32,637 nucleotides of DNA, from the NCBI GenBank assembly GCA_902599555.1, contig CACKFQ010000009.1:1-32637 (forward strand). The letters run 5' to 3'. The DNA is from an uncultured Candidatus Actinomarina sp. (GTDB lineage Bacteria; Actinomycetota; Acidimicrobiia; Actinomarinales; Actinomarinaceae). A program made the position numbers and the translations under genes. The notes below the pieces were generated by a model, which saw only the letters and a list, made by a program, of their open reading frames with translations, did not search any database and was not told where the DNA came from. Positions 22,958 to 31,264 of this stretch are shown here, one piece after another. Numbering within the stretch: position 1 is the stretch's first letter; every line of letters starts with the position of its first letter.

Positions 22958-24880
22958 GTGTCTAAAAAAGATTCAAATAGTTATGATTCAAAAGATATAA
23001 AAATTCTTGAGGGTCTAGAAGCAGTAAGAAAAAGACCAGCAATGTACATTGGTTCGACTGGACCAAATGGTTTACACCACCTTATCTGGGAGGTGTTAGA
23101 TAACTCTGTTGACGAAGCTATGGCCGGAAGGTGTTCAACAATCAAAGTAGCTCTGGAGAAAAATGGATCTGTCACGGTGGAAGACGATGGAAGCGGAATA
23201 CCGGTAAAACCTCATCCGAAAACAAAAATTTCAGCACTTACTACAGTTTTAACGACACTTCATGCTGGTGGAAAGTTTGAATCTGGAGCATATACAGTTA
23301 GTGGTGGCTTACACGGAGTTGGAATTTCAGTGGTTAATGCTCTATCAACTTTCGTAAAAGTCGAAGTTCAAAGAGACGGATATTTTTGGAATCAAGATTT
23401 TGATTTAGGTAAACCAAAATCGAAAATAAAAAGAGGAAAAGTCTCAAAAAAGACTGGAACAAAAGTCAACTTTTTAGCCGACCCTGAAATATTTGATGAA
23501 ACACAAACCTATGACTACAACATTGTTTCCGAGAGACTGAGACAAACCGCTTTTCTAAATAAAGGGTTGAAAATAACCCTTGTTGACAACAGGGTAAAAC
23601 CAGCAACAAAGGAACAGTTTCACTTTAAAGGTGGATTAGTTGATTTTGTTGTGTATCTAAATGAGGGATTCGAACCATTACACGATAAAATCATATCTTT
23701 TTCAGATCAAACAAAAGACTCAGAGATAGAAGTCGCTCTACAGTGGAAAAACGAAGACGATGTTACGGTAAAAAGTTTTGCAAACAACATCCACACACTT
23801 GAAGGCGGGACTCACGAAGAGGGGCTTAGAACCGCAGTAACAAAAGCTATTAATGATTTCGCAAAAAAAAGAAACCTCCACTCAGACATATCACTAACAG
23901 GAGATGATATTAGAGAAGGTATGACAGGAGTAGTTTCGGTCAGGGTTAAAGAGCCACAGTTCGAGGGTCAAACAAAGACAAAACTTGGAAATACTGAGAT
24001 GAAATCCAAAGTACAGGTATTAATTAACGAAGAGTTTCCAAAGTGGCTTTCAAAAAACACAAAAGAAGGTAGAGCCATTGTAGAGAGATGTGCCGTGGCT
24101 GCAAAAGCTCGTATGAGTGCAAAAAAAGCAAGAGAGCTAACAAAAAGAAAAAGCATTTTAGAGACTTCTGGGTTGCCTGGAAAACTTGCAGACTGTTCAT
24201 CAACTGATCCAACCGAAAGTGAACTTTTTATTGTTGAGGGAGATTCTGCCGCCGGTCCGGCAAAACAAGCTAGAGACTCTAGGGTGCAGGCCATACTTCC
24301 AATTAGAGGAAAAATTATTAATGTTCAAAAAGTTACTGAGAACAGAGCGCTTCAAAATGAAGAAATTAGTGCGTTAATAAAAGCAATTGGTACTGGAATA
24401 AAGGCACAATTTAATGAAGAAGAGTCAAGATATGACAAGATTATATTTTTAACAGATGCCGATGTAGATGGAGCCCACATTAGAACACTTTTATTAACGT
24501 TCTTCTTTAAATTTATGCCAGGCCTCATTACAAGCGGAAAAGTGTGGATTTCAGAACCACCACTTTACAGGTTAAAAGCTGCTTCCGGTATTACCTACTT
24601 AAAAGACGATGACGCACTATATGCATTCAAAAAAGAAAACAAGAACAAAAAATTTGATATAAGCAGATTCAAAGGTCTGGGTGAAATGAATGCCGGAGAG
24701 TTGTGGGATACAGCAATGAACCCAGAAACAAGAACACTCATTAAAGTAACCCTTGCAGATGCAAAAGGTGCAATGGCAAAGGCCTCAGATATGTTCGAGG
24801 TTCTTATGGGTAACGATGTTTCAAAGAGGAAACTATTTATTGAAAAGAATGCAAAAGACGTAAGGTTCTTGGACGTATAA
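22958..24880 (+). CDS. gyrB: DNA gyrase subunit B
   Basis: A 640-residue ATPase subunit of gyrase. The GHKL ATP site shows EGLEAVRKRPAMYIG, WEVLDNSVDEAMAG, VEDDGSGIPV and SGGLHGVGISVVNAL. The transducer and TOPRIM parts show TKTKLGNTE, ELFIVEGDSAAGPAKQARD with the catalytic Glu, and FLTDADVDGAHIRTL with the DxD pair. The C-terminal RFKGLGEMNAGELWDTAMNP is canonical. It starts with GTG seven bases after GGAG. Its stop shares one base with the gyrA ATG (TAATG). Confidence 0.98.
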   Translation: MSKKDSNSYDSKDIKILEGLEAVRKRPAMYIGSTGPNGLHHLIWEVLDNSVDEAMAGRCSTIKVALEKNGSVTVEDDGSGIPVKPHPKTKISALTTVLTTLHAGGKFESGAYTVSGGLHGVGISVVNALSTFVKVEVQRDGYFWNQDFDLGKPKSKIKRGKVSKKTGTKVNFLADPEIFDETQTYDYNIVSERLRQTAFLNKGLKITLVDNRVKPATKEQFHFKGGLVDFVVYLNEGFEPLHDKIISFSDQTKDSEIEVALQWKNEDDVTVKSFANNIHTLEGGTHEEGLRTAVTKAINDFAKKRNLHSDISLTGDDIREGMTGVVSVRVKEPQFEGQTKTKLGNTEMKSKVQVLINEEFPKWLSKNTKEGRAIVERCAVAAKARMSAKKARELTKRKSILETSGLPGKLADCSSTDPTESELFIVEGDSAAGPAKQARDSRVQAILPIRGKIINVQKVTENRALQNEEISALIKAIGTGIKAQFNEEESRYDKIIFLTDADVDGAHIRTLLLTFFFKFMPGLITSGKVWISEPPLYRLKAASGITYLKDDDALYAFKKENKNKKFDISRFKGLGEMNAGELWDTAMNPETRTLIKVTLADAKGAMAKASDMFEVLMGNDVSKRKLFIEKNAKDVRFLDV

Positions 24881-27438
24881 TGCCTGCTAAAAAACCACCA
24901 GCAAAAAAAACTACAGCTAAAAAACCACCAGCAAAAAAAACTACAGCTAAAAAACCACCAGCAAAAAAATCAGCTGCTAAAAAAGCCCCCGCAAAGAAGA
25001 CAGCAACTGCAACCAAAGAGACTAAACCAAAAGAAGTAACTACAAGCAACGGCACAATTGCAGTTGAAGATGAAATTTCAAAATCATTCTTAGATTATGC
25101 AATGTCCGTTATTGTTTCAAGAGCATTGCCTGATGTAAAGGATGGCTTAAAACCCGTTCAAAGAAGAATTTTATATTCAATGTATGAAACAGGAATTAGA
25201 CCCACGGGTCCTTTTAGAAAATGTTCAAAAGTTGTTGGTGATGTAATGGGTAACTATCACCCCCACGGTAACGAAGCAATTTATGGAACCTTAGTTAGAC
25301 TTGGTCAACATTTCAGTACAAGATATCCATTAATCGAGCCTCAAGGAAATTTTGGTACCCCAGACGATCCTCCAGCAGCGATGAGGTACACAGAGTCTCG
25401 AATGTCTTCACTCTCATCCCAACTTCTAGATGGCATTGATGAAGATACTGTAAATTTTGAACCAAACTATTCGGGAGAAACTTCAGAACCAAAAGTTCTT
25501 CCAGCAAGGTTTCCAAACCTTTTAGTTAATGGTGCAGAGGGCATCGCAGTTGCAATGGCTACCAACATGCCTCCATATAATTTACGTGAAGTTACAGAGG
25601 CCGTTAAGTTTGCAATTGCAAATAAGGACGCAAAGCCAAGAGATTTTTTGAAAATAATAAAAGGACCCGACTTTCCTACTGGAGGTTTAGTAGTGGATAC
25701 CCCCACTATTAAAGATGCAATTTTAAAAGGAAGGGGCTCCATTAAAATTCGAGCAGTAGCAGATATTGAAGAACTTGGTAGAGGTAGGTCTGCGATTGTT
25801 GTAAAAGAACTTCCTTATCAAGCTTCTACAGATCGTATTATGGAGAAAATTGCCACGCTTGTACAAGATAAAAAACTACAGGGAATATCTGATCTGAGAA
25901 ATGAAAGCAGCGATAGAAATGGTACAAGGTTGGTTGTTGAGCTCAAAAGAGACGCAGTTCCACAAGTTGTTCTAAATCAACTTTTTAAACAAACACAACT
26001 ACAAGACACCTTCTCTGTTAACTCGGTTGCTCTTGTGGATGGTGTTCCTAAGGTTCTCTCTGTTCCTGAGTTGATAAATTACTACATCGATCATCAAATT
26101 GATGTAATACAAAGAAGAACAAAATACAGACTAGATAAAGCTGAAAACAGACTCCATATTGTCGATGGTCTTCTTTTAGCATTAAACAAAATCGATCAAA
26201 TTATTAAAGTCATTAAAGTATCTAAAGATGTCGATACAGCGAGAAAATCTTTGATGAAAAAATTTAAATTATCAGAAGTTCAGGCTTCACACATTTTGGA
26301 CATGCCCCTCAGAAGACTCACAGCACTGGAAATGGAAAAACTTGAAGAAGAAAAGAAAGAGTTAAAGGAAACAATTAAAGAATTAGCAGCGATTTTGAAA
26401 AGTAGGGCCAAGCAAAACACAATATTAATCGAAGAACTAGAAGCTATTACTGATAAATTCGGCGACGAGAGAAGATCAAGAATTGTTCCAGATGTAGGAG
26501 AAGTTTCCATAGAAGACCTTATAGAAGATGAAGAAATTATTGTATCTGTTTCATCAAACGGATATGTAAAATCTGTCCCTTCAACATCTTATAAGAAACA
26601 AGGAAGAGGAGGAAAAGGGGTAAAGGCTGCTTCATCAGATGAAGACGTAATAGAACACCTTCTTTCTACTTCAGTACACTCCTACCTACTATTTTTTACT
26701 GACCAAGGAAAAGTCTATAGAGCTAAAGCTCATGAGATTCCAAAAACTAATAGAACTGCAAGAGGTTCTCTAATTCAAAATGTATTGTCAATGAGTCAAG
26801 ATGAAAAAATACAAGCAATTATAGATACTAGAGATTACGAGACAGAAAAATTCTTATTAATTATGACAGAAAAGGGCACGGTCAAAAAATCTAAGTTTAA
26901 AGATTTCGACTCTAACTACAAATCTTTACAAGCTATAAAACTTAAAGATGATGACAAAGTTGTCTCTGTTAAAACAACTTCAGGTAAAGAAGATGTGATA
27001 CTTGTTTCTCAAAAGGGCCAGGCTATAAGATTTGATGAGACAAACCTTAAAGCTCAAGGTAGATCAGCAATGGGAGTTAGGGGAATAAAACTTCGAGAAG
27101 GAGACAAAGTAGTTGGTGCTGCAACCTCAAGAGATGAAACGCTTTTATTTATTACCGCAAAAGGATATGGAAAACGTACTAAATTAGATGAATTTAGAAG
27201 AGCCGGAAGAGGTGGCATGGGAGTAAAAGCTCTAAAAGTTACAGATACTAAAGGAAATTTAGTAGGCGCAAGGTCTGTAGATGAAGATACAGAGGTTATG
27301 CTTATGAGTACAGGTGGAACTGCAATAAGATGTGCAGTAAAGCAAATTAAACAAATGAGTAGAGCAGCACAAGGAGTTAGGGTCATGAAGCTTTCTTCTG
27401 AAGAAGAAGTGTCAGCATTCATCCCGATTAAAAGTTAA
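24880..27438 (+). CDS. gyrA: DNA gyrase subunit A with basic N-terminal extension
   Basis: An 852-residue subunit that cuts and passes DNA for negative supercoiling. Residues 1-55 are a Lys/Ala/Pro repeat (AKKPPAKKTTAKKPPAKKTT) not found in standard GyrA; it resembles histone-H1-like tails. The core starts near 60 (VEDEISKSFLDYAMSVIVSR). The catalytic Tyr is residue 170 in AAMRYTESR. The quinolone-determining stretch reads NYHPHGNEAIYGTLVR instead of the usual HPHGDxxxYD. The C-terminal beta-pinwheel contains the GyrA box as KQGRGGKG (supercoiling motif). The extension is encoded by tandem DNA repeats. The gene overlaps gyrB by one base and is followed two bases later by DUF3566. Confidence 0.97.
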   Translation: MPAKKPPAKKTTAKKPPAKKTTAKKPPAKKSAAKKAPAKKTATATKETKPKEVTTSNGTIAVEDEISKSFLDYAMSVIVSRALPDVKDGLKPVQRRILYSMYETGIRPTGPFRKCSKVVGDVMGNYHPHGNEAIYGTLVRLGQHFSTRYPLIEPQGNFGTPDDPPAAMRYTESRMSSLSSQLLDGIDEDTVNFEPNYSGETSEPKVLPARFPNLLVNGAEGIAVAMATNMPPYNLREVTEAVKFAIANKDAKPRDFLKIIKGPDFPTGGLVVDTPTIKDAILKGRGSIKIRAVADIEELGRGRSAIVVKELPYQASTDRIMEKIATLVQDKKLQGISDLRNESSDRNGTRLVVELKRDAVPQVVLNQLFKQTQLQDTFSVNSVALVDGVPKVLSVPELINYYIDHQIDVIQRRTKYRLDKAENRLHIVDGLLLALNKIDQIIKVIKVSKDVDTARKSLMKKFKLSEVQASHILDMPLRRLTALEMEKLEEEKKELKETIKELAAILKSRAKQNTILIEELEAITDKFGDERRSRIVPDVGEVSIEDLIEDEEIIVSVSSNGYVKSVPSTSYKKQGRGGKGVKAASSDEDVIEHLLSTSVHSYLLFFTDQGKVYRAKAHEIPKTNRTARGSLIQNVLSMSQDEKIQAIIDTRDYETEKFLLIMTEKGTVKKSKFKDFDSNYKSLQAIKLKDDDKVVSVKTTSGKEDVILVSQKGQAIRFDETNLKAQGRSAMGVRGIKLREGDKVVGAATSRDETLLFITAKGYGKRTKLDEFRRAGRGGMGVKALKVTDTKGNLVGARSVDEDTEVMLMSTGGTAIRCAVKQIKQMSRAAQGVRVMKLSSEEEVSAFIPIKS
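24886..24969 (+). repeat. Tandem 30-base repeat coding for the GyrA basic tail
   Basis: Two perfect copies of a 30-base unit (24886-24915 and 24916-24945) are followed by the first 24 bases of a third. Each unit encodes AKKPPAKKTT. Such repeats can change copy number by slippage, in steps that keep the reading frame. Confidence 0.9.
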
Positions 27439-27440
27439 TC

Positions 27441-28040
27441 ATGGTTCGTGTAAATAGAGTTAGAAGAATAATTCGAAAAATTGATCCTTGGACTGTTTTA
27501 AAAGTCACTCTCGTGCTTAATTTTGTTGTTGCATTAACTGTTGTTCTTGGTTTCTCAATTATGTGGGTGTTGTTAGTAAATGCTGGTGTTCCACAAGGAC
27601 TAGAAGATATTGCAAGAAGACTAGCTCTACTAGATCAAGACGCTTCATTAGTTGGTAATATTGAACCACTATTTACTGGTTTGGTTTCTTTAGCAACTGT
27701 TTACATGTTGACCCAGACCGCTATAGCTACAGTGGGCGCTTTCTTTTACAATTTAGTTTCAGATTTAGTTGGAGGTATTGAAGTTGTTGTTCTCGAAGAG
27801 TCACACCTAGATGCTCAAGAAAAACCACAGAAAGTTAAGAATGCTCCAAGCAACGAATCAAAAGAAACAGTTATGATGTCATTTGTAAACTCTATAAAAA
27901 AAGCAAGAGCTGACAGAACAGCAGAACAAACGCCGTCGACACCTGACCTTCCAAGACCAGATGTGCCGAGGGATATCGAAGAACCCACACTGATGGATGT
28001 TTTAAAAAACGAAGAAAACGAAGAGGATGACTCTATTTAA
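27441..28040 (+). CDS. DUF3566 membrane protein (actinobacterial, gyrA-linked)
   Basis: A 199-residue protein. The N-terminus VRRIIRKIDPWTVLKVTLVL is the DUF3566 signature (basic stretch, DPWSVLK). Two membrane helices lie at about 18-46 and 73-98. The remainder is a cytoplasmic, charged tail rich in Pro and Asp/Glu (PDLPRPDVPRDIEEPTLMD). In most actinobacteria a homologue follows gyrA (Rv0007 in M. tuberculosis); its role is not settled. In mycobacteria the Pro-rich part precedes the membrane part; here the acidic, Pro-rich part is C-terminal. Confidence 0.92.
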   Translation: MVRVNRVRRIIRKIDPWTVLKVTLVLNFVVALTVVLGFSIMWVLLVNAGVPQGLEDIARRLALLDQDASLVGNIEPLFTGLVSLATVYMLTQTAIATVGAFFYNLVSDLVGGIEVVVLEESHLDAQEKPQKVKNAPSNESKETVMMSFVNSIKKARADRTAEQTPSTPDLPRPDVPRDIEEPTLMDVLKNEENEEDDSI

Positions 28041-28059
28041 CCTGCTAGTATCTTAAAAG

Positions 28060-28140
28060 AATACTGAAGCGAAGTTAGTGAAAACCTAACACTGTCCCGC
28101 AACTGTGATTCGAAAGATAAGTCAGGTCGCCTTCAATATT
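28060..28140 (+). promoter_or_regulatory. Cobalamin riboswitch (aptamer core)
   Basis: The sequence carries the B12-box core: GTGAAAACCTAACACTG, then TCCCGCAACTGT, then AGTCAGGTCGCCTTCA. The closing stem P1 pairs AATACTGAAG (28060-28069) with CTTCAATATT (28131-28140) with one mismatch, and a GTTAG/CTAAC hairpin is inside. The expression platform continues to about 28217; TTTCT/AGAAA arms next to the Shine-Dalgarno sequence AAAGG could sequester it when cobalamin is bound. It precedes a BtuF-like gene, which fits repression of B12 uptake by B12. Confidence 0.93.
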
Positions 28141-28217
28141 TGTAAAACAACAATCCTCGAGAGAAGGAATGAAGTTTCTAAAATTTCGTACATTTTCTCA
28201 AGGTAAGAAAGGAAATT

Positions 28218-29141
28218 ATGAAATTAAAACTAATTATTCTTGCCTTGTTATTTTCGATGTGCTCGAATGTAACACAAGAAAGCAATGAAGAGATCAGGGT
28301 GGTCTCGTTATCAACAACACACACAGAAGTTATTCAAACACTTGGTGGACAAGACACTTTAGTAGCAGTAGATGCCTTTTCTGAAGTAGATTTTCCAGTT
28401 GAAAGAATTGATGCATACACTGTTACAGCTGAAGAACTAGTTCCATTAAATCCAGACGTAGTAATTATAGCTTTTGACTTTAACGGAATTGTTGATGGCC
28501 TAGAGAGTCAAGAGATCAACTATGTACTGTTACCACCCGCTAAAACACTTGATGATGTTTATTCACAAATAGAAACAGTTGGTGACATTATAAACAAACG
28601 AAGCGAAGCAAGTACAAAAGTTAGAGACATGAAGCTCGAAATTAATCGAATACTTGATAATTCAAACTTTGGAAGTGTTTCTGTGTATCACGAAATAGGT
28701 TACACATATGGAATCTACAGCGTAAATAATGAATCTCTGATTGGGCAGATTTACAACGCAATGGGTGTTGAAAACATTGCCGGCCTAGCAGAGGATCCAT
28801 TTGGTAGTGGTTATCCAGCACTTAGTGAAGAGGCGGTAATTGAATCCAACCCTGACTTTATAGTTGTAGGGCATTCGGATTATTTAAATAAAGACCTGTC
28901 CATTAGGGATGGTTGGGGTAATTTAACAGCAGTTCAAAATTCTAATGTCTATTTCCTTGATGACACATTGGCTAGCAACTGGGGCACTACTACTGTTGAG
29001 CTAGTCAGTTCGCTTGCAGGCGTCTTCGAAGAAAGTGCTCAAACCAACGTTTATTCAGATTATTTACTATTAATATCATTAATGGTTTTAGTAATAATGT
29101 TGTTTGTATTTACAAGAAGAACAACAAAAGAAAAAATTTAA
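28218..29141 (+). CDS. BtuF-like cobalamin ABC transporter substrate-binding protein with C-terminal membrane anchor
   Basis: A 307-residue helical-backbone binding protein of the BtuF/FepB class. VVSLSTTHTEVIQTLGGQDT and LVPLNPDVVIIAFDFN are family blocks, with SNPDFIVVGHSD and GWGNLTAVQNSNVYFLDD in the second lobe. The N-terminus has a signal-like helix ending in LLFSMCSN; Met before Cys makes it a poor lipobox. A second hydrophobic helix close to the C-terminus (YLLLISLMVLVIMLFVFTRR) with a basic tail probably anchors it instead. The cobalamin riboswitch upstream supports B12 as the ligand. No permease or ATPase gene lies beside it. The next gene follows after nine bases, so the riboswitch transcript may continue. 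Confidence 0.85.
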   Translation: MKLKLIILALLFSMCSNVTQESNEEIRVVSLSTTHTEVIQTLGGQDTLVAVDAFSEVDFPVERIDAYTVTAEELVPLNPDVVIIAFDFNGIVDGLESQEINYVLLPPAKTLDDVYSQIETVGDIINKRSEASTKVRDMKLEINRILDNSNFGSVSVYHEIGYTYGIYSVNNESLIGQIYNAMGVENIAGLAEDPFGSGYPALSEEAVIESNPDFIVVGHSDYLNKDLSIRDGWGNLTAVQNSNVYFLDDTLASNWGTTTVELVSSLAGVFEESAQTNVYSDYLLLISLMVLVIMLFVFTRRTTKEKI

Positions 29142-29150
29142 AGGAGATTT

Positions 29151-30059
29151 ATGAAAGGATACTCAAGCGATTTATACATTCTTGCATTTGACCACAGAGG
29201 CACCTTAACCAAAGGACTTTTGGGCGTAGAGGGAAGACTACCTAATGGTGATGAGATTGCAAGAGTATCCTCCATGAAAGATATCATTTTTGATGGCTTT
29301 CTTGAAGCCAAAAACCAAGGGATTGAAGGTGGAGATCCCGCAATATTAGTTGATGAAGCGTTTGGACTACAGGTACAAGAAAAAGCCAAAGAAATGGGAA
29401 TTAAGTTTGCTGCTCCTGTAGAAAAGTCTGGACAAAAAGTATTCGACTTTGAATACGGGGACGACTTTGGTGAAAAAATAAAAGAAGTCAATGCAGACTT
29501 TGTAAAAATTTTAGTTCGTTGGAACCCAGACGATGATGCAGACACAAGACAAATTCAGGGCGAAAGAATTAAAAGATTATCTGATTGGCTTGATGAAAAC
29601 GAAAGAAAGTTTCTTTTAGAGTTCTTGGTTCCTGCATCTGAACAACAGTTAGAAAGTGTTGGCGGTGATCAGGCTCGATATGACTCAGAAATTAGACCAA
29701 AACTTGCTGTTCAGGTAGTTGAGGAAATGAGAGAGCGTGGAGCGGATCCAGATATTTGGAAGATTGAAGGACTAGACACAACTGAAGACTGTGAAAACGT
29801 TTCAAAAGTTATCAAAGATGGCGGCAGAGAAGGTGTTATAGCAGTCGTTCTCGGTAGAGGTGCAAATGATGAAAAAGTTAATGAATGGTTAAGAGCCGGA
29901 TCATCAGTTGACGGGTACAAAGGTTTTGCAATTGGAAGATCTATCTTTTGGGATTCTCTTAAAGGATGGCATGCTGGTGAGAAATCACGCGAAGAGGCTG
30001 TTTCAGAAATAGCAAACTCTTATCTTAGTTTTATATCTGAATATCAAAACGGGAGTTAA
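29151..30059 (+). CDS. Class I aldolase of the LacD/DUF2090 group (sugar-phosphate aldolase)
   Basis: A 302-residue TIM-barrel aldolase. It starts DLYILAFDHRGTL, the 'FDHR' signature of DUF2090, the domain fused to IolC-type kinases. FVKILVRWNPDDD and LEFLVPASE recall the LacD tagatose-bisphosphate aldolase blocks, and DIWKIEGLD near residue 204 matches the LacD segment that carries the Schiff-base lysine. A lysine-dependent cleavage of a ketose phosphate is therefore likely; the exact substrate (fructose-1,6-bisphosphate, tagatose bisphosphate or a deoxyketogluconate phosphate) is not fixed by sequence. It is followed after two bases by a PPi-type phosphofructokinase, which favours fructose-1,6-bisphosphate. 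A strong AAAGGAG precedes the ATG. Confidence 0.82.
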   Translation: MKGYSSDLYILAFDHRGTLTKGLLGVEGRLPNGDEIARVSSMKDIIFDGFLEAKNQGIEGGDPAILVDEAFGLQVQEKAKEMGIKFAAPVEKSGQKVFDFEYGDDFGEKIKEVNADFVKILVRWNPDDDADTRQIQGERIKRLSDWLDENERKFLLEFLVPASEQQLESVGGDQARYDSEIRPKLAVQVVEEMRERGADPDIWKIEGLDTTEDCENVSKVIKDGGREGVIAVVLGRGANDEKVNEWLRAGSSVDGYKGFAIGRSIFWDSLKGWHAGEKSREEAVSEIANSYLSFISEYQNGS

Positions 30060-30061
30060 AA

Positions 30062-31264
30062 ATGCCACAAGGCAAAGCAGTAATTGGACAATCGGGAGGT
30101 CCAACAGCTGTTATAAATAAATCACTAGTTGGGTTTATTAAAGAGGCTACCAAATCAGATTTTGATGAAATTCTTGGCGCAAGACATGGGTTAGCGGGTA
30201 TGCTCAGTGAAGACTTTGTTGATTTATCAAATTTATCTGAAGCCCAGCTTTATGGAATGGGTAAAACACCCGCTGCAGCGCTTGGTTCAGTGAGAAAAAA
30301 ACCAACAGACTCCGACATAGAGCAGCTTGTGTCAATATTTGAAAAACAAAATATTAGAAACTTCTTTTATATAGGGGGTAATGACTCTGCTGAAACAGCA
30401 AACTTAGTTTCTGAAGGAGCAAAATCTATTGGGTATGACATGAAAGCATTTCATATACCAAAAACTATTGACAATGACCTGCTTGAGACAGACCATTGTC
30501 CAGGTTACGGTTCAGCTGCTCGTTTTGTTGCTCACGCCTTCCAAGGTGATGATGCTGACAATAGAAGCCTTAAAGGAATCAAGATAAATGTTTTAATGGG
30601 AAGACATGCTGGGTGGCTTACTGCTGCAAGTATCTTAGGAAAATCTACTGAAGAAGACGGACCACATTTGGTATATGTACCTGAAAAAGTTTTTAATATT
30701 GATGAATTTTTAAAGGAAGTCAAAGAGGTTTATGACTCACTAGGAAGATGTGTAGTAGCTGTTTCCGAAGGTATTCATAATGAAGAAGGAGAATACTTCT
30801 TACAGACCTATGCAAGCGAAACAGGGTCTGGCTTGGCAGGGAAAAAAGACAGTCACGGAAATATTCAGTTATCAGGCTCAGGAGCACTGGGTGATACGTT
30901 AACAAATATTGTTTCAGAACATATAGACGGAGCAAGGGTTAGAGCTGATACTTTTGGATACTTGCAAAGATCTTTTTTGGCTGACGTTTCTGAGGTAGAT
31001 GCTGAAGAAGCAGAGAAAGTTGGACAACACGCTGTAGTTGCTTCAAAAGAAATTCAAAGTGGATCCGTAATTCTTAAAAGACAATTGTCAGAAACATATA
31101 GTTGTGATATTGATGTTGTAGAACTAAGTAAGGTTGCTAAGCACACAAAAGACATGCCACAAGAGTTTTTAGAAGACAACAAGCCATATGTTACAAACAA
31201 ATTTTTTGAATACGCCATGCCTTTAACCGGCGGAATAGAACCAAAAACACAAATTTTTGTTTAA
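30062..31264 (+). CDS. pfp: 6-phosphofructokinase, pyrophosphate-dependent type
   Basis: A 400-residue PFK. It shows IGQSGGPTAVINKSL at the nucleotide/PPi site, FYIGGNDSAETA (105-113), HIPKTIDNDLL (131-141) and NVLMGRHAGWLTAAS. The Asp in GGND (108, where ATP enzymes have Gly) and the Lys in PKTIDND (134, where ATP enzymes have Gly) are the residues that mark PPi users. It should interconvert fructose 6-phosphate and fructose 1,6-bisphosphate reversibly. It lies two bases after the aldolase gene; the following thioesterase gene starts on the base after its stop, so the three are surely co-transcribed. Confidence 0.93.
   Translation: MPQGKAVIGQSGGPTAVINKSLVGFIKEATKSDFDEILGARHGLAGMLSEDFVDLSNLSEAQLYGMGKTPAAALGSVRKKPTDSDIEQLVSIFEKQNIRNFFYIGGNDSAETANLVSEGAKSIGYDMKAFHIPKTIDNDLLETDHCPGYGSAARFVAHAFQGDDADNRSLKGIKINVLMGRHAGWLTAASILGKSTEEDGPHLVYVPEKVFNIDEFLKEVKEVYDSLGRCVVAVSEGIHNEEGEYFLQTYASETGSGLAGKKDSHGNIQLSGSGALGDTLTNIVSEHIDGARVRADTFGYLQRSFLADVSEVDAEEAEKVGQHAVVASKEIQSGSVILKRQLSETYSCDIDVVELSKVAKHTKDMPQEFLEDNKPYVTNKFFEYAMPLTGGIEPKTQIFV

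Noticed and set aside
24886..24969. Short direct repeats that might suggest a CRISPR array
   Set aside because: The units are back-to-back without spacers and encode an in-frame Lys/Pro/Ala tail of GyrA.
29138..29545. Open frame on the minus strand (135 codons)
   Set aside because: It lies entirely antisense to the aldolase gene, whose frame carries the conserved motifs and a strong Shine-Dalgarno sequence.
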